DNA of 64,000 nucleotides from Rhodospirillales bacterium (GCA_028281785.1 JANQJG010000214.1:112547-176546); one strand, 5' to 3'. Counted from the first letter of the stretch, positions 8,232-17,329 are shown. A program made the numbers and translations. The notes: a model not told the origin generated them from the sequence alone.

Positions 8232-9551
8232 TTACAGAACGAACAGGGCGATCTGCGGAAAGGCCACGACCAGCGACAAGACGATGAGCTGCATGATGAT
8301 GAACGGCCAGACGGAGCGGAAGATATCCGTCAGTTCGATGCCGGGAGGCGCCACGCTCTTGAGGTAGAAGGCGGCGGGGCCGAAGGGCGGGCTGAGGAAC
8401 GAGACCTGCATGTTGATGCAGAACAGCACGCCGAACCAGATCGGATCATACCCCAGATCGATGATGATGGGCACGAAGATGGGCATGCACAGCAGCGCGA
8501 TGCCGATCCAATCCAGAAACATGCCGAGGAAGATCAGGATCACCATCATCATCAGAATGACGAAGATGGGCTCCACGTTCTGGCCGACGATCAGTTCCTT
8601 GATGAAGCTGTCGCCCCCCATCAGGTTGTAGACACCGATGATCATGGTGGCGCCGATGCCGACCCAGATGATCATGCCCACCGTGCGCATGGTCTGCTTG
8701 AGGGATTCCCACACGATGGCGAGGGTGAGTTCGCGCCGGTAAAGTGCCGCCAGCACCACTGCTACCACGCCGACGCAGGCGGATTCGGTAACCGAGGCGA
8801 TGCCGCCATAGATGCTGCCCAGCACCCATACGGCGATCAACAGCGGAATCAGGATGTCGCGGAAGACCTTGATCATGTCATCCCGGGTCAGGCTTTCCAT
8901 TTCCTCCTTTTTCATGGCCGGGCCGTATTCGGGGCGGAACCAGCACAGCACCAGGATGTAGGTGATGTAGAGGGCGGCCAGCAGGAAGGCGGGCGGGAAT
9001 GCGGCCAGGAACAGATCGCCGACCGAAACGCTGGCGGATAGGCCGTAGATGATCAGCACGATGCTGGGCGGCACCATGGTGCCCAGCGCCCCGCCGCCGA
9101 CCACGGTGCCGATGGCGAGGTTCTGGTTGTAGCCGAGGCGTAGCATTTGCGGCAGGGCCAGCATGCCCAGCAGCACGGTTTCGCCGCCGATGATCCCCGA
9201 CATGGCCGCCATCAGCACGGCGACGCACATGCTCTGCACCGCGACGCCACCCCGGATTTGCCCGGCGATGACCCGCATGGCGTTGTAGAGATCCTTGGCG
9301 ATGCCTGTCTTGTCCAGCATCGACGCCATCAGCACGAACATCGGCACGGCCACGAACACGTAAGAAGTGGTGAAATCCGTGACCCGCGCGGCCACCATCT
9401 GGAACATGTTGGCCGTGTCGAACCAGAAATAAGAGATCGTCAGCGCGATCAAGCCGGTCAGGAAGCCCAGCGGCGTGCCCACGGCCAGCAGCATGATCAT
9501 GGAAACGAAGATGAGGACCGTCGTCGGCCCGATACCGAAGTCCATCAACAA
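8232..9551 (-). CDS. TRAP transporter large permease (DctM family), system 2
   Basis: 439-residue DctM-type channel subunit with the same signatures as system 1 (MSGIIGGETVLLGMLALP, GGGALGTMVPPSIVL, FLSPPFGPAAFYLK). The high similarity to the 4879-6201 protein makes the two paralogous. Last gene of a minus-strand operon headed by transketolase. It starts 6 bases after the DctQ stop codon. Confidence 0.95.
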   Translation of the reverse strand: MLMDFGIGPTTVLIFVSMIMLLAVGTPLGFLTGLIALTISYFWFDTANMFQMVAARVTDFTTSYVFVAVPMFVLMASMLDKTGIAKDLYNAMRVIAGQIRGGVAVQSMCVAVLMAAMSGIIGGETVLLGMLALPQMLRLGYNQNLAIGTVVGGGALGTMVPPSIVLIIYGLSASVSVGDLFLAAFPPAFLLAALYITYILVLCWFRPEYGPAMKKEEMESLTRDDMIKVFRDILIPLLIAVWVLGSIYGGIASVTESACVGVVAVVLAALYRRELTLAIVWESLKQTMRTVGMIIWVGIGATMIIGVYNLMGGDSFIKELIVGQNVEPIFVILMMMVILIFLGMFLDWIGIALLCMPIFVPIIIDLGYDPIWFGVLFCINMQVSFLSPPFGPAAFYLKSVAPPGIELTDIFRSVWPFIIMQLIVLSLVVAFPQIALFVL

Positions 9552-9557
9552 GGCGCG

Positions 9558-10136
9558 CTACTCCTTACCGTCGACGGGTCTTGCCACATAGGTTCCGTCG
9601 AACACCGCCTTGCGGATGGCGAGGTGGCGGATGTAGTGGAGCACCACGAGGACGAAGAACACGATGCAAGCGGCCAGCAGAAAGCCCTTGTTGATTGCCG
9701 GAAACGGTGAATCCAGCGCCGTGCCCGAGGTTTGCATGTGGAACGTGCCGTTGGGCCGGAAGAACGCGTCATAGGCGGAAAAATAGGCGCCGTACAACAG
9801 CATCGAGACGAAGACGAAGACCAGATTGTTGACGATGAAGGTCGTCCACCAGCGACTTTTGGCGCCGAAACGGTTGACGATGAACACCATGGCGATGTGG
9901 CGGTCGGAGGCATAGCAGAAAACGCCGCCGAAGATCAGGCACAGGCTGATCAGGAAGGTCGTCGTCTCATGCACCCAACTGGTGGGGGAATTGAACAGAT
10001 AGCGCGATACGACCTCGAAGAAAGAGATGCAGACGACGACGGCGAAGATCACCGCCATGCCGTGCCCGATCTTGATGATAGCGCGGTCGACGCGGTCGAC
10101 GAATGCCACGATTGCGCTGATCACGGTGTTGTCCAC
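9558..10136 (-). CDS. TRAP transporter small permease (DctQ family), system 2
   Basis: 192-residue four-helix DctQ protein. It shares the motif VVSRYLFNSPTSWVHE and the following SLCLIFGGVFCYASDRHI with the system 1 subunit. It works with the adjacent DctM and DctP. The 55-base gap to dctP holds a strong GC hairpin. Confidence 0.92.
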   Translation of the reverse strand: MDNTVISAIVAFVDRVDRAIIKIGHGMAVIFAVVVCISFFEVVSRYLFNSPTSWVHETTTFLISLCLIFGGVFCYASDRHIAMVFIVNRFGAKSRWWTTFIVNNLVFVFVSMLLYGAYFSAYDAFFRPNGTFHMQTSGTALDSPFPAINKGFLLAACIVFFVLVVLHYIRHLAIRKAVFDGTYVARPVDGKE

Positions 10137-10153
10137 TCAAAGGCAAGAAAAGT

Positions 10154-10180
10154 CCGCGGGCCGGTCGGACCGGCCCGCGG
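10154..10180 (-). promoter_or_regulatory. GC-rich intercistronic hairpin between dctP and dctQ, system 2
   Basis: Perfect 12-base inverted repeat (CCGCGGGCCGGT and its complement) around a 3-base loop, lying just downstream of the dctP stop codon on the minus strand and without a T-run. It holds the same position as the hairpin at 6768-6800 but differs in sequence, which favours a structural role in the mRNA. Confidence 0.6.
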
Positions 10181-10191
10181 GGCATATCATA

Positions 10192-11196
10192 TTACATTTG
10201 GCCTTGCGACTTCAGATAGGCCACGAGGGAGTCATAGTACCTCTTGCCGATTTCCGATTCGGCGGCAATCTCATCCCAGATCTTGATGGCGTGCTGACGC
10301 ACCTTGATCAGTTCCTCTTCTTCCCAAGCGATCGGGGTGATGCCCTTTTCGAGCGCCTCGCCAACGGCCAGGCGATCTTCGTAATGGGCGCTGATCAGCG
10401 AATCGAGGGCTAGGCCCTTGGCATAACGTTTCAGGAATTCCTGGTCGTTCGACGACAGCTTTTCCCATTCCTTGAGGTTCATGAACATGTGAACTGTCGG
10501 CGAAGAGTGGAAGCCCGGATAGATCGGGTATTTCGCGATATCGTTCACGCCCTGCTTCTGGTTATTGGCGAAGTTGGAGTAATCCGCCGCGTCGATCACG
10601 CCCTTGTCGAGCGAGGTATAGACTTCCGAACCGGGCAGGTTCACCGGCGCCGCGCCGAAGGACGCGAACAGCTTGGTCACCGGACCGCTCGGGGCGCGCA
10701 TCTTGACACCCTCGAAATCCTCGATCTTACGCAGAGGTTTTTTCGACACGAAGGATTCGGAGCCGGTGACGGCAACGCCGAACAGCTTCGCGCCCCATTC
10801 GTTCAGGATCGAGTCGACGACTTCCATGCCGCCGCCATAGTAATAATACTTCAGGATGTCTTCATCGGAGGCCCAGGCGCTGATGGTGTTGCCGATCAGG
10901 CCGAAGCCGGGATCCTCGCCGGCGAAGGTTGCGGTCGTCGTCAGCGCGCCCTGAATGATGTTGTTGTGCACGCCTTTCAATAGATCGTCCGACTTGACCA
11001 CCGCGTTCAGCGGCAGCAGATCGATCTTGAAGCGGCCGTTGGAAGCGGCCTCGATGCCATCGCACCAGTCTTTCTGAACGACAAACACCTGCTCGCCGGA
11101 GCCGTTCGAGCTTCCGAACTTCCAGTTGATTTCGGCAGCCGAGGCGGCCGTCGCGGCAAAGACCGCGATGGCGGACAGTGCAAGGATCTGTTTCAT
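10192..11196 (-). CDS. TRAP transporter solute-binding protein (DctP family), system 2
   Basis: 334-residue periplasmic receptor. A short Sec signal peptide (MKQILALSAIAVFAATAASA-A) is followed by EINWKFGSSN. Ligand-site landmarks are MRAPSGP, GSEVYTSLDKGVIDAAD and YPGFHSSPT, as in the system 1 receptor and the TakP-like group. The gene follows the racemase-like gene by 16 bases in the transketolase operon, so its ligand is probably the precursor of that pathway. Confidence 0.93.
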   Translation of the reverse strand: MKQILALSAIAVFAATAASAAEINWKFGSSNGSGEQVFVVQKDWCDGIEAASNGRFKIDLLPLNAVVKSDDLLKGVHNNIIQGALTTTATFAGEDPGFGLIGNTISAWASDEDILKYYYYGGGMEVVDSILNEWGAKLFGVAVTGSESFVSKKPLRKIEDFEGVKMRAPSGPVTKLFASFGAAPVNLPGSEVYTSLDKGVIDAADYSNFANNQKQGVNDIAKYPIYPGFHSSPTVHMFMNLKEWEKLSSNDQEFLKRYAKGLALDSLISAHYEDRLAVGEALEKGITPIAWEEEELIKVRQHAIKIWDEIAAESEIGKRYYDSLVAYLKSQGQM

Positions 11197-11212
11197 GGTG
11201 TTCCTCCTCTAC

Positions 11213-11869
11213 TTAGTTATTGATCAAATTGGCCAGCCCCTGCATCCCGGATTCGAAGCTGGTCAGCACGGTTTTCCCGGTCTTCTCAATTACCGCGGGC
11301 GCTAGCCGCGCCATGGTCGCCTGTGCGAACACGATGACATCGGCGGTTTCCGCGACCTTGATGGCCGTGCTCATCAGAATCTCGTCATGGGCGTCGCGTT
11401 CCCCGTCCATCAGCTTCTCGAACGCGCCCGCGGCAAGGTTCTCGGAAACGTTCATGGGTTTGCTCGCCTCGTTTCCGCACCGCCGAATAAGCTCGCTGGT
11501 CGGGCCCAAGGTGGTCGCGACGGTCGCGATGACGCCAACATCCGTTGCCAATTCAACGGCCTTCTCGGCCATCGGCCGATCGATACGAAAAACCGGGACG
11601 TCGATCAGCTTGGCGACATCCTCCGCCGCCTGCCCGACCGAGGAGCACTGATTCAGAATGACATCGGCGCCGCAATCCTGGGCGACGCTGAAGATGCGAT
11701 AGAGGGTACGGCGGATATGCGGGGTCACGCCATCATTGGCAATGACCTGCTTGATCATGTCACCGTCATTGATCTGAACCAGTTTGTGGCCGGCGCAGTA
11801 CTTCTCGAAGAACTCGTTCGTGAGGTCGAAGAGCACGTGGTTGGAATTGACGGAGTATACGAGGGCCAT
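11213..11869 (-). CDS. Asp/Glu/hydantoin racemase-family protein with only one catalytic cysteine
   Basis: 218-residue protein of the two-domain Asp/Glu racemase fold. The first family cysteine is present (Cys75 in LNQCSSVGQ). The second, expected in the segment equivalent to LGCTEM, is replaced: the text reads VIVFAQATMARL, with Ala183 at that place. A true two-base racemase is therefore unlikely. Single-cysteine relatives include decarboxylases and isomerases. It lies 9 bases after the transketolase gene and 16 bases before the TRAP receptor gene, so it is very probably part of one sugar- or sugar-acid-like pathway. Exact reaction unknown. Confidence 0.75.
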   Translation of the reverse strand: MALVYSVNSNHVLFDLTNEFFEKYCAGHKLVQINDGDMIKQVIANDGVTPHIRRTLYRIFSVAQDCGADVILNQCSSVGQAAEDVAKLIDVPVFRIDRPMAEKAVELATDVGVIATVATTLGPTSELIRRCGNEASKPMNVSENLAAGAFEKLMDGERDAHDEILMSTAIKVAETADVIVFAQATMARLAPAVIEKTGKTVLTSFESGMQGLANLINN

Positions 11870-11878
11870 TTCTTCCTC

Positions 11879-13873
11879 TCATGCTCGAAGCTTGGATTTC
11901 GCCAGCGCGACGATGTTGTCGACCGTGAAACCGAAATGCGTCATCACGTCGGCCATCGGCGCGGACGCGCCAAAGGTCGTCATCCCGATCACGTCGGTCT
12001 CCGTCTCGACATAGCGGGTCCAGCCGAGCGGAGAGAAAACCTCCACGGCGATCCGCGGCGCGTCGCCGAGCACCTGTTTTTTGTAGGCCTCGTCCTGCTT
12101 CTCGAACAATTCCCAGCACGGCGTGGACACGACACAGGCGGCGATACCGTCCGCCTCCAGCGCGTCCGCAGCGTCGATCGCCAGGGCCACCTCCGATCCC
12201 GTGGCGAGGATCGTCACATCCCGCTTGTCCGCTTCGCCGTGGATAACATAGGCGCCCCTGGCCGAAAGATCCCCACCGGGAGAAGCACGCACGGTCCGGA
12301 CCGCCGGCCGTGTGCAGGCGATCAGCACCGGAGCGTCGGAGATCCTCAGGGCGGCTTTCCAGCATTCGGCGGTCTCGATGGCGTCGGCCGGCCGCATAAA
12401 AAACAAGTTCGGCGTCGCGCGGAAAATCGCCGCGTGCTCGATGGCCTGGTGGGTCGGGCCGTCCTCGCCCTGCGTGATGGACTCATGGCTCAACACATAG
12501 ATTCCAGGGACCTTCATCAAGGCCGCCAAGCGGATTGCGGGGCGCGCATAGTCGGTGAAGCACAGGAAGGTCGATCCGACCGGCCGGAAGCCCCCATGCA
12601 TCGCCAAGCCGTTCATGATCGCGCTCATACCATGTTCGCGGATGCCGTAGTAGATGTAGTTCCCCGAGGCGTCGTCACCGGTCACCGGTGTCGCGTCATC
12701 CGCCTTGGTCAGGCAGGCGGGGGTCAAGTCCGCCGACCCCGCCAACAGCGACGGCATGGCGTTGGCGATCGCGTTGATGACGCGCTGGGAACTGGCGCGC
12801 GTCGCCTCCGTCGGCTTCGCCCCTGCCAGATCCTTGAGCAAGGTTTCGAAAAGGCCGTCGAGATCGGCCGGGTTGAAGTCGAACTGCTCCGCCCAACGCT
12901 TCTTGACGTCGTTGGGCAACGCACCGACCCGCCCCTCCCAGTCCTCGCGCGCCCGAGCGCCCCTGTCCGCCGACCCGGCGAAAAACTCATAGATCTCTTG
13001 CGGGGCGGAAAAGGGTGGATGGCTCCATCCCAGATCCTCGCGCATCCGTTCAATCCGTTTCGCTCCGATCGCGCCGCTATGCATGACGGCTTGGCCCTGA
13101 AGCTCACGCACACCTTTGCCGATGGTGGTCCGGCATCGAATCAGCGTGGGAAGAGCCGATGTCTTGGCGGCGTTGATCGCGCCATCGACCTCGCCCAGGT
13201 CATGGCCGTTCACATCCGACACCTCCCAGCCCGACGCGACGAAACGCGCCCTGTAATCGTCGGAGGCCGCAAGCGATGTCGGCCCGTCGATGGACACGCT
13301 GTTGTCGTCAAAAAGCACGATAAGCTTCGACAGCTTCCAATGCCCGGCAAGGGAGATCGCCTCCTGGGTGACGCCCTCCATCAAACAGCCGTCGCCCGCC
13401 AGGACATAGGTGTGGTGATCGATCAGGTCGTCGCCGAAACGGGCATTGAGGATCTTCTCGGCCAGCGCCATGCCGACCGCCATGGCGAAGCCCTGCCCGA
13501 GCGGTCCGGTGGTCGCCTCGACTCCCGCGAACTCGACCTCGGGATGTCCGGTCGCCGGGCTGCCGAGTTGCCGGAAGGTCTCGATGGCCCGCATGTCGAA
13601 CTCGCCGTAGCCCGCCAAATGCAGCAACGAGTAGAGCAACATCGAGCCATGGCCGTTGGAGACAACCAAGCGGTCTCGGTCCAGCCAATCGGGAGCGTTG
13701 GGATCGAATTTGAGGTGTCGGCCGTACAGGACCGCGCCGATCTCGGCCATGCCGAGCGGCATTCCGGGATGCCCTGATTTCGCTTTTTCGATCGCTTCGA
13801 TCGAGAGAACACGAACCGCCGTAGCCGCCAAGTTAAGGGTCGGAAAGTCCTTCTCAATACTGCCCATCACCAT
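11879..13873 (-). CDS. tkt: Transketolase (full length)
   Basis: 664-residue thiamine-diphosphate enzyme that transfers two-carbon ketol units between sugar phosphates. The three domains are complete: the ThDP motif GDGCLMEGVTQE with DDNSVSIDG in the N-domain, EATTGPLGQGFAMAVGMA, the pyrimidine-domain IREHGMSAIMNGLAMHGG, and a C-terminal domain. Start is MVMGSIEKDF; an ATG two codons later would work equally well. It heads an operon with a racemase-like protein and a TRAP transporter, and faces a GntR gene. It therefore looks like a pathway-dedicated copy and not the housekeeping enzyme. A second, split transketolase lies at 30215-32160. Confidence 0.95.
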   Translation of the reverse strand: MVMGSIEKDFPTLNLAATAVRVLSIEAIEKAKSGHPGMPLGMAEIGAVLYGRHLKFDPNAPDWLDRDRLVVSNGHGSMLLYSLLHLAGYGEFDMRAIETFRQLGSPATGHPEVEFAGVEATTGPLGQGFAMAVGMALAEKILNARFGDDLIDHHTYVLAGDGCLMEGVTQEAISLAGHWKLSKLIVLFDDNSVSIDGPTSLAASDDYRARFVASGWEVSDVNGHDLGEVDGAINAAKTSALPTLIRCRTTIGKGVRELQGQAVMHSGAIGAKRIERMREDLGWSHPPFSAPQEIYEFFAGSADRGARAREDWEGRVGALPNDVKKRWAEQFDFNPADLDGLFETLLKDLAGAKPTEATRASSQRVINAIANAMPSLLAGSADLTPACLTKADDATPVTGDDASGNYIYYGIREHGMSAIMNGLAMHGGFRPVGSTFLCFTDYARPAIRLAALMKVPGIYVLSHESITQGEDGPTHQAIEHAAIFRATPNLFFMRPADAIETAECWKAALRISDAPVLIACTRPAVRTVRASPGGDLSARGAYVIHGEADKRDVTILATGSEVALAIDAADALEADGIAACVVSTPCWELFEKQDEAYKKQVLGDAPRIAVEVFSPLGWTRYVETETDVIGMTTFGASAPMADVMTHFGFTVDNIVALAKSKLRA

Positions 13874-14166
13874 GCAATCCGTTTTCCGAATTCTTTTTCG
13901 AACAGACGAAGCCTAGCGCGCGTCCTGTTTTACGCGCCACAGCCCGAATACAATTTCGAAACTCGTTCCTCCACACCACCAACGTATGTTTAGTGGATTG
14001 GTTTTTTGGTTTTAGTGCGTCAGCATTGATCGGATTCGGAAATCTGTCAAGGAAATTCCTGGATTTTTTGGCTGTTCGATTGACAGTCTTCTGTTCAAGG
14101 GCTAAAAATGGATCGGATTAATACCAATTATCCAGTTCAGGCTTCGCGACTGCGAGGGGAGGCGCC
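13874..14166. promoter_or_regulatory. Divergent promoter region, tkt operon / GntR regulator
   Basis: 293 bases between two divergent genes, AT-rich between 13980 and 14135. An imperfect palindrome GGATTAATACCAATTATCC at 14115-14133 lies 34 bases before the GntR start codon and is a candidate operator. Related GGATT words recur at about 13992, 14034 and 14062. The operator call is an inference only. Confidence 0.4.
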
Positions 14167-14880
14167 ATGCCCCAGGACCAAGACGCCATCACCGCCCATT
14201 TCGAGAAGGTCCGGATCAAGCGTCCCTCGGACGCGATCATCGAACAGATCAGCGGACTCATTACCTCCGGCGTGCTGACCCCCGGTCAGCGACTGCCATC
14301 GGAGCGAGCGCTGGCCGAACGGTTCGAGGTCGGACGCGCCCATATCCGGGAGGCACTCCACAAACTGGAGCTCTACGGCATCGTCCATACCGTGCCGCAA
14401 AGCGGAACCTTCATCGAGAAGATCGGCGTCCAGACCCTCGAACGGCTGATTCGGAATGTTCTCGGCATGGAGGAGATGACATTCGAGATGATGATCGAGG
14501 TCCGCGGCGTCCTGGAGGTCTTTGCAGCGGAGTTGGCGGCGCGGCGCGCGTCACCGGATCAAATCGTCGAGATCAAGAAGGTCTACGAGCAGCAGGTGGC
14601 GGAGACCGAAACAGGTGCGGATTCGACCGAAGCCGACATCCTGTTTCATATTCGCTTGGCGGACGCCACCAACAATGTTTTGCTGCGGTCACTGATCAGC
14701 CTTATGCGCCCCGATCTCATGCGCTTCGCGCAACAGCATCGCACCCTCAACCGCCCCCGGACGGCGCTCGAAGAACATCAAAGAATCATCGAGGCCGTCG
14801 AAAGCCGTTCTCCGACCGCCGCCTCCGAGGCCATGCGCCACCATATCGCAATGTCGCGCGACCAATATCAGGGCCAATAG
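14167..14880 (+). CDS. GntR-family transcriptional regulator, FadR/FCD subfamily
   Basis: 237-residue regulator. The winged helix-turn-helix lies at about residues 18-85 (PGQRLPSERALAERFEVGR, AHIREALHKLE). The all-helical FCD ligand domain follows, with likely metal ligands in ILFHIRLADATNN, EEHQRII and RHHIAMSR. FCD proteins usually bind small organic acids. It is divergent from the transketolase/racemase/TRAP operon, which it most likely controls. The start lies shortly after a GAGGGGAGG ribosome site. Confidence 0.9.
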   Translation: MPQDQDAITAHFEKVRIKRPSDAIIEQISGLITSGVLTPGQRLPSERALAERFEVGRAHIREALHKLELYGIVHTVPQSGTFIEKIGVQTLERLIRNVLGMEEMTFEMMIEVRGVLEVFAAELAARRASPDQIVEIKKVYEQQVAETETGADSTEADILFHIRLADATNNVLLRSLISLMRPDLMRFAQQHRTLNRPRTALEEHQRIIEAVESRSPTAASEAMRHHIAMSRDQYQGQ

Positions 14881-15063
14881 CAGCCTGTATCTCCGATAGA
14901 CGCGGCGTCGTTAGACCCTCTTATGTTAGGTGGGAACTGCGGGAACATTCCCGATGGGATATGCTGAGGGAAGGTTTGTACGCGGATTCATGGGATCTGC
15001 CGGGTCGGCCAAGAAGCACCTCTATCGGTGTTTCCTTCGATTCCAGGTATAGAAGGACGCGTG

Positions 15064-16134
15064 ATGGCAAGATCGCCTGTCAAAGAAACACCGGGCACGG
15101 TGATCGGTTTGACCGCCGTCATCCTCGCGGTGACGCGGGAGGTGCCGCGTGTCCTCGTCGTTCGACGGCTGCGCCATGGCCTCGCCACGCCGGCCCAGCG
15201 CGGCTCGTCGGTCGCCCTGTCAGACAGTCCGGACGCCCTGCCCTTTGGTCCCTTCGATGCGGCGAACCATCGCACCCTCGAACTGGGCCTGCGGCAATGG
15301 GTCGAGGAACAGACAGGCCTTGACCTGCGCTATGTCGAGCAACTCTACACCTTCGGCAACCAATACCGCGATACGCGTGAGATCCAGGGCGGCCCGAGAT
15401 TGGTATCCGTCGCCTATCTGGCGCTGACCGACGAAGCCCCGGTCGCGGGTTCTGGCGAGGCCCGGTGGCACGACTGGTACGGCTTTCTGCCCTGGGAGGA
15501 CTGGCGCGAGGGGCCGCCGGAGCTGGTGGACCGGGTGATTCGGCCGGCACTCCAGCGTTGGGTTCGACAAGCTCGCGACAAAGCCTCACGTCGGGCGCGG
15601 GAAGAGCGTGTCGAGGTCTGCTTCGGCCTCCAGTCTGCGGCTCGCCATGACCGCGTGCGCACTCTCGAACGCTACGAGCTGCTCTACGAAGCCGGCCTGG
15701 TGCCCGAGGTCCACCGCGATCGGCGTACCCTGGAAGCATCGCGCGGCCTGACGGTCTCGGACCCCGATCCGAAGGCATTCGAAACAGCGCGGCTTCTGGG
15801 ACCGCCCATGGCTCTCGACAACCGACGCATTCTTGCCACGGCGCTGGGCAGGATCCGCGGCAAGCTGGCCTACCGGCCGGTGGTCTTTGAACTCCTGGCG
15901 GAGGAGTTCACTCTTTTGCAGCTGCAGCGTGTCGTCGAGGCTCTGGCCGGCACCCGTCTGCATAAGCAGAACTTCCGCCGCATGCTCATGGCCGGCGAGC
16001 TCGTGGAGCCGACCGGCCGTACCGACAGCAGCGGCCGTGGCCGGCCGGCCGAGCTCTATTGCTTCCGCCGCGAGGCGATGCGCGAACGCGCCATGGTCGG
16101 AGTCCGCCTGCCCGACGTCCGCGCCGCCGAGTAG
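15064..16134 (+). CDS. nadQ: NadQ-like Nudix/winged-helix regulator of NAD synthesis
   Basis: 356 residues (start ATG 15064, with AGAAGGAC upstream). An N-terminal Nudix-like domain is followed by a winged-helix domain (RILATALGRIRGKL, ELLAEEFTLLQLQRVVEAL, NFRRMLMAGELVEP). The Nudix box is degenerate: where REXXEE is needed, RQWVEEQTG is seen, so it probably senses rather than hydrolyses a nucleotide. As I recall, this arrangement matches the NadQ group (COG4111), predicted to control NAD synthesis in alphaproteobacteria. It stands directly before a strong palindromic operator and nadA. The precise ligand (NAD or a precursor) is inferred. Confidence 0.8.
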   Translation: MARSPVKETPGTVIGLTAVILAVTREVPRVLVVRRLRHGLATPAQRGSSVALSDSPDALPFGPFDAANHRTLELGLRQWVEEQTGLDLRYVEQLYTFGNQYRDTREIQGGPRLVSVAYLALTDEAPVAGSGEARWHDWYGFLPWEDWREGPPELVDRVIRPALQRWVRQARDKASRRAREERVEVCFGLQSAARHDRVRTLERYELLYEAGLVPEVHRDRRTLEASRGLTVSDPDPKAFETARLLGPPMALDNRRILATALGRIRGKLAYRPVVFELLAEEFTLLQLQRVVEALAGTRLHKQNFRRMLMAGELVEPTGRTDSSGRGRPAELYCFRREAMRERAMVGVRLPDVRAAE

Positions 16135-16170
16135 CTCTCCCGCTCCGCCCGATCGTCCGTGGCGATGATT

Positions 16171-16231
16171 CGCTTGAATATGCTCGTAGGGAGTATAATA
16201 TATGCTCGACACGAGCATATATTATACTCCC
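16171..16231 (+). promoter_or_regulatory. nadA promoter with twin palindromic operator (probable NadQ site)
   Basis: Two 20-base arms at 16189-16208 and 16212-16231 are perfect inverted repeats around a 3-base centre. Each arm itself contains an imperfect 17-base palindrome, GAGTATAATATATGCTC at 16191-16207 and its mirror at 16214-16230. An extra half site TATGCTCG lies at 16179-16186. A consensus -10 box TATAAT (16194-16199) is inside the operator, with a weak -35 about 17 bases upstream. The nadA start is 20 bases downstream, so binding would block transcription. That NadQ is the binder is an inference from position. Confidence 0.82.
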
Positions 16232-16251
16232 CCTTATCGCCGGAGAGTCCG

Positions 16252-17238
16252 ATGCCACCAACCCTGACCGACACGCGGGAAACCGATCGTCTTTACGAGC
16301 GGGTCATGCGTGTCATTCCGTCCCCCGAATGGCTGATCCACGAGCCGAAGATCGCCGCCATCAACCGACTGAAGCGGGACCGCAACGCCGTGATTCTCGC
16401 GCACAACTATCAAACGCCGGAGATCTATCATTGCGTGGCCGACATCGTCGGCGACTCCCTGGCTTTGGCAAAGCGGGCCGCCGAAACGGATGCCGAGGTG
16501 ATCGTCATGGCGGGGGTCTATTTCATGGCGGAGACGGCCAAGCTGCTAAATACCGAGAAAATCGTGTTGATTCCGGACGACCGTGCCGGCTGCTCGCTTG
16601 CCGCCTCCATTTCGGGTGAGGATGTTCGCCGACTGCGCGCAACCTATCCAGGGGTACCGGTCGTCTCCTATGTCAACACCTCGGCGGACGTAAAAGCGGA
16701 GTCGGATATCTGCTGCACGTCCAGCAACGCCGTCGAGGTCGTCGAATCCCTCGGCCGCGACCGTGTCATCCTTCTTCCCGATGAGTATTTGGCCAACCAT
16801 GTCGCCAAGCAGACCGATGTGGAGGTGATCACCTGGCACGGCCACTGCGAGGTTCACGAGCGCTTCACCGGCGACGAGATACGGGACTATCGCGACGGCT
16901 TCGAGGGGCTGGTCGTTGTCGCCCACCCGGAATGCCCGCCGGACGTGCTCGAGGCGTCTGATTTCGTGGGATCGACCGCGCAGATGGTCGATTACGTCAA
17001 AACCGAAACGCCGGCGCGAGTGCTCATGCTGACCGAGTGCTCAATGAGCGACAACGTGGCAGCGGAAGTCAGCGATGTCGAGTTCGTGCGGCCGTGCAAT
17101 CTGTGTCCGCACATGAAGCGAATCACGCTCGACAACATCCATCGGGCTTTGGAAACCCTCGAACCGAGGGTCGAGATACCGGAGACCGTGGCAGTCACGG
17201 CACGCCACGCCGTCGAGCGCATGCTTGCCGTCCGCTGA
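16252..17238 (+). CDS. nadA: Quinolinate synthase A
   Basis: 328-residue NadA. It condenses iminoaspartate with dihydroxyacetone phosphate to quinolinate using a [4Fe-4S] cluster. The cluster cysteines are visible in [18 protein letters not shown] and CNLCPHMKR, and substrate residues in [11 protein letters not shown]. The ATG at 16252 with GGAGAG just before is preferred over an in-frame ATG at 16159, because the latter would put the operator inside the coding region. Followed by nadC after 91 bases. No nadB (aspartate oxidase) is present in the window. Confidence 0.96.
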   Translation: MPPTLTDTRETDRLYERVMRVIPSPEWLIHEPKIAAINRLKRDRNAVILAHNYQTPEIYHCVADIVGDSLALAKRAAETDAEVIVMAGVYFMAETAKLLNTEKIVLIPDDRAGCSLAASISGEDVRRLRATYPGVPVVSYVNTSADVKAESDICCTSSNAVEVVESLGRDRVILLPDEYLANHVAKQTDVEVITWHGHCEVHERFTGDEIRDYRDGFEGLVVVAHPECPPDVLEASDFVGSTAQMVDYVKTETPARVLMLTECSMSDNVAAEVSDVEFVRPCNLCPHMKRITLDNIHRALETLEPRVEIPETVAVTARHAVERMLAVR

Positions 17239-17329
17239 CAATAAGACTGGCCACGGCCGCAGGCTCCGGATGTGGTCTGCCGGCAGCCGCCTACCGCGCC
17301 GGATCGTCAGCCAAGGGAAACGCCTCGCC

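Noticed and set aside
8215..8235. Run of eight T after the system 2 dctM gene as a terminator
   Set aside because: No hairpin precedes the run in the direction of transcription.
11387..13777. 796-codon open frame on the plus strand
   Set aside because: It lies entirely opposite transketolase and the racemase-like gene. Its translation is rich in Arg, Gly and His with no family motif, the usual shadow of a GC-rich gene.
14940..14953. Short palindrome CGGGAA-CA-TTCCCG before the NadQ-like gene as an autoregulatory site
   Set aside because: It has no similarity to the nadA operator, so common regulation is not supported.
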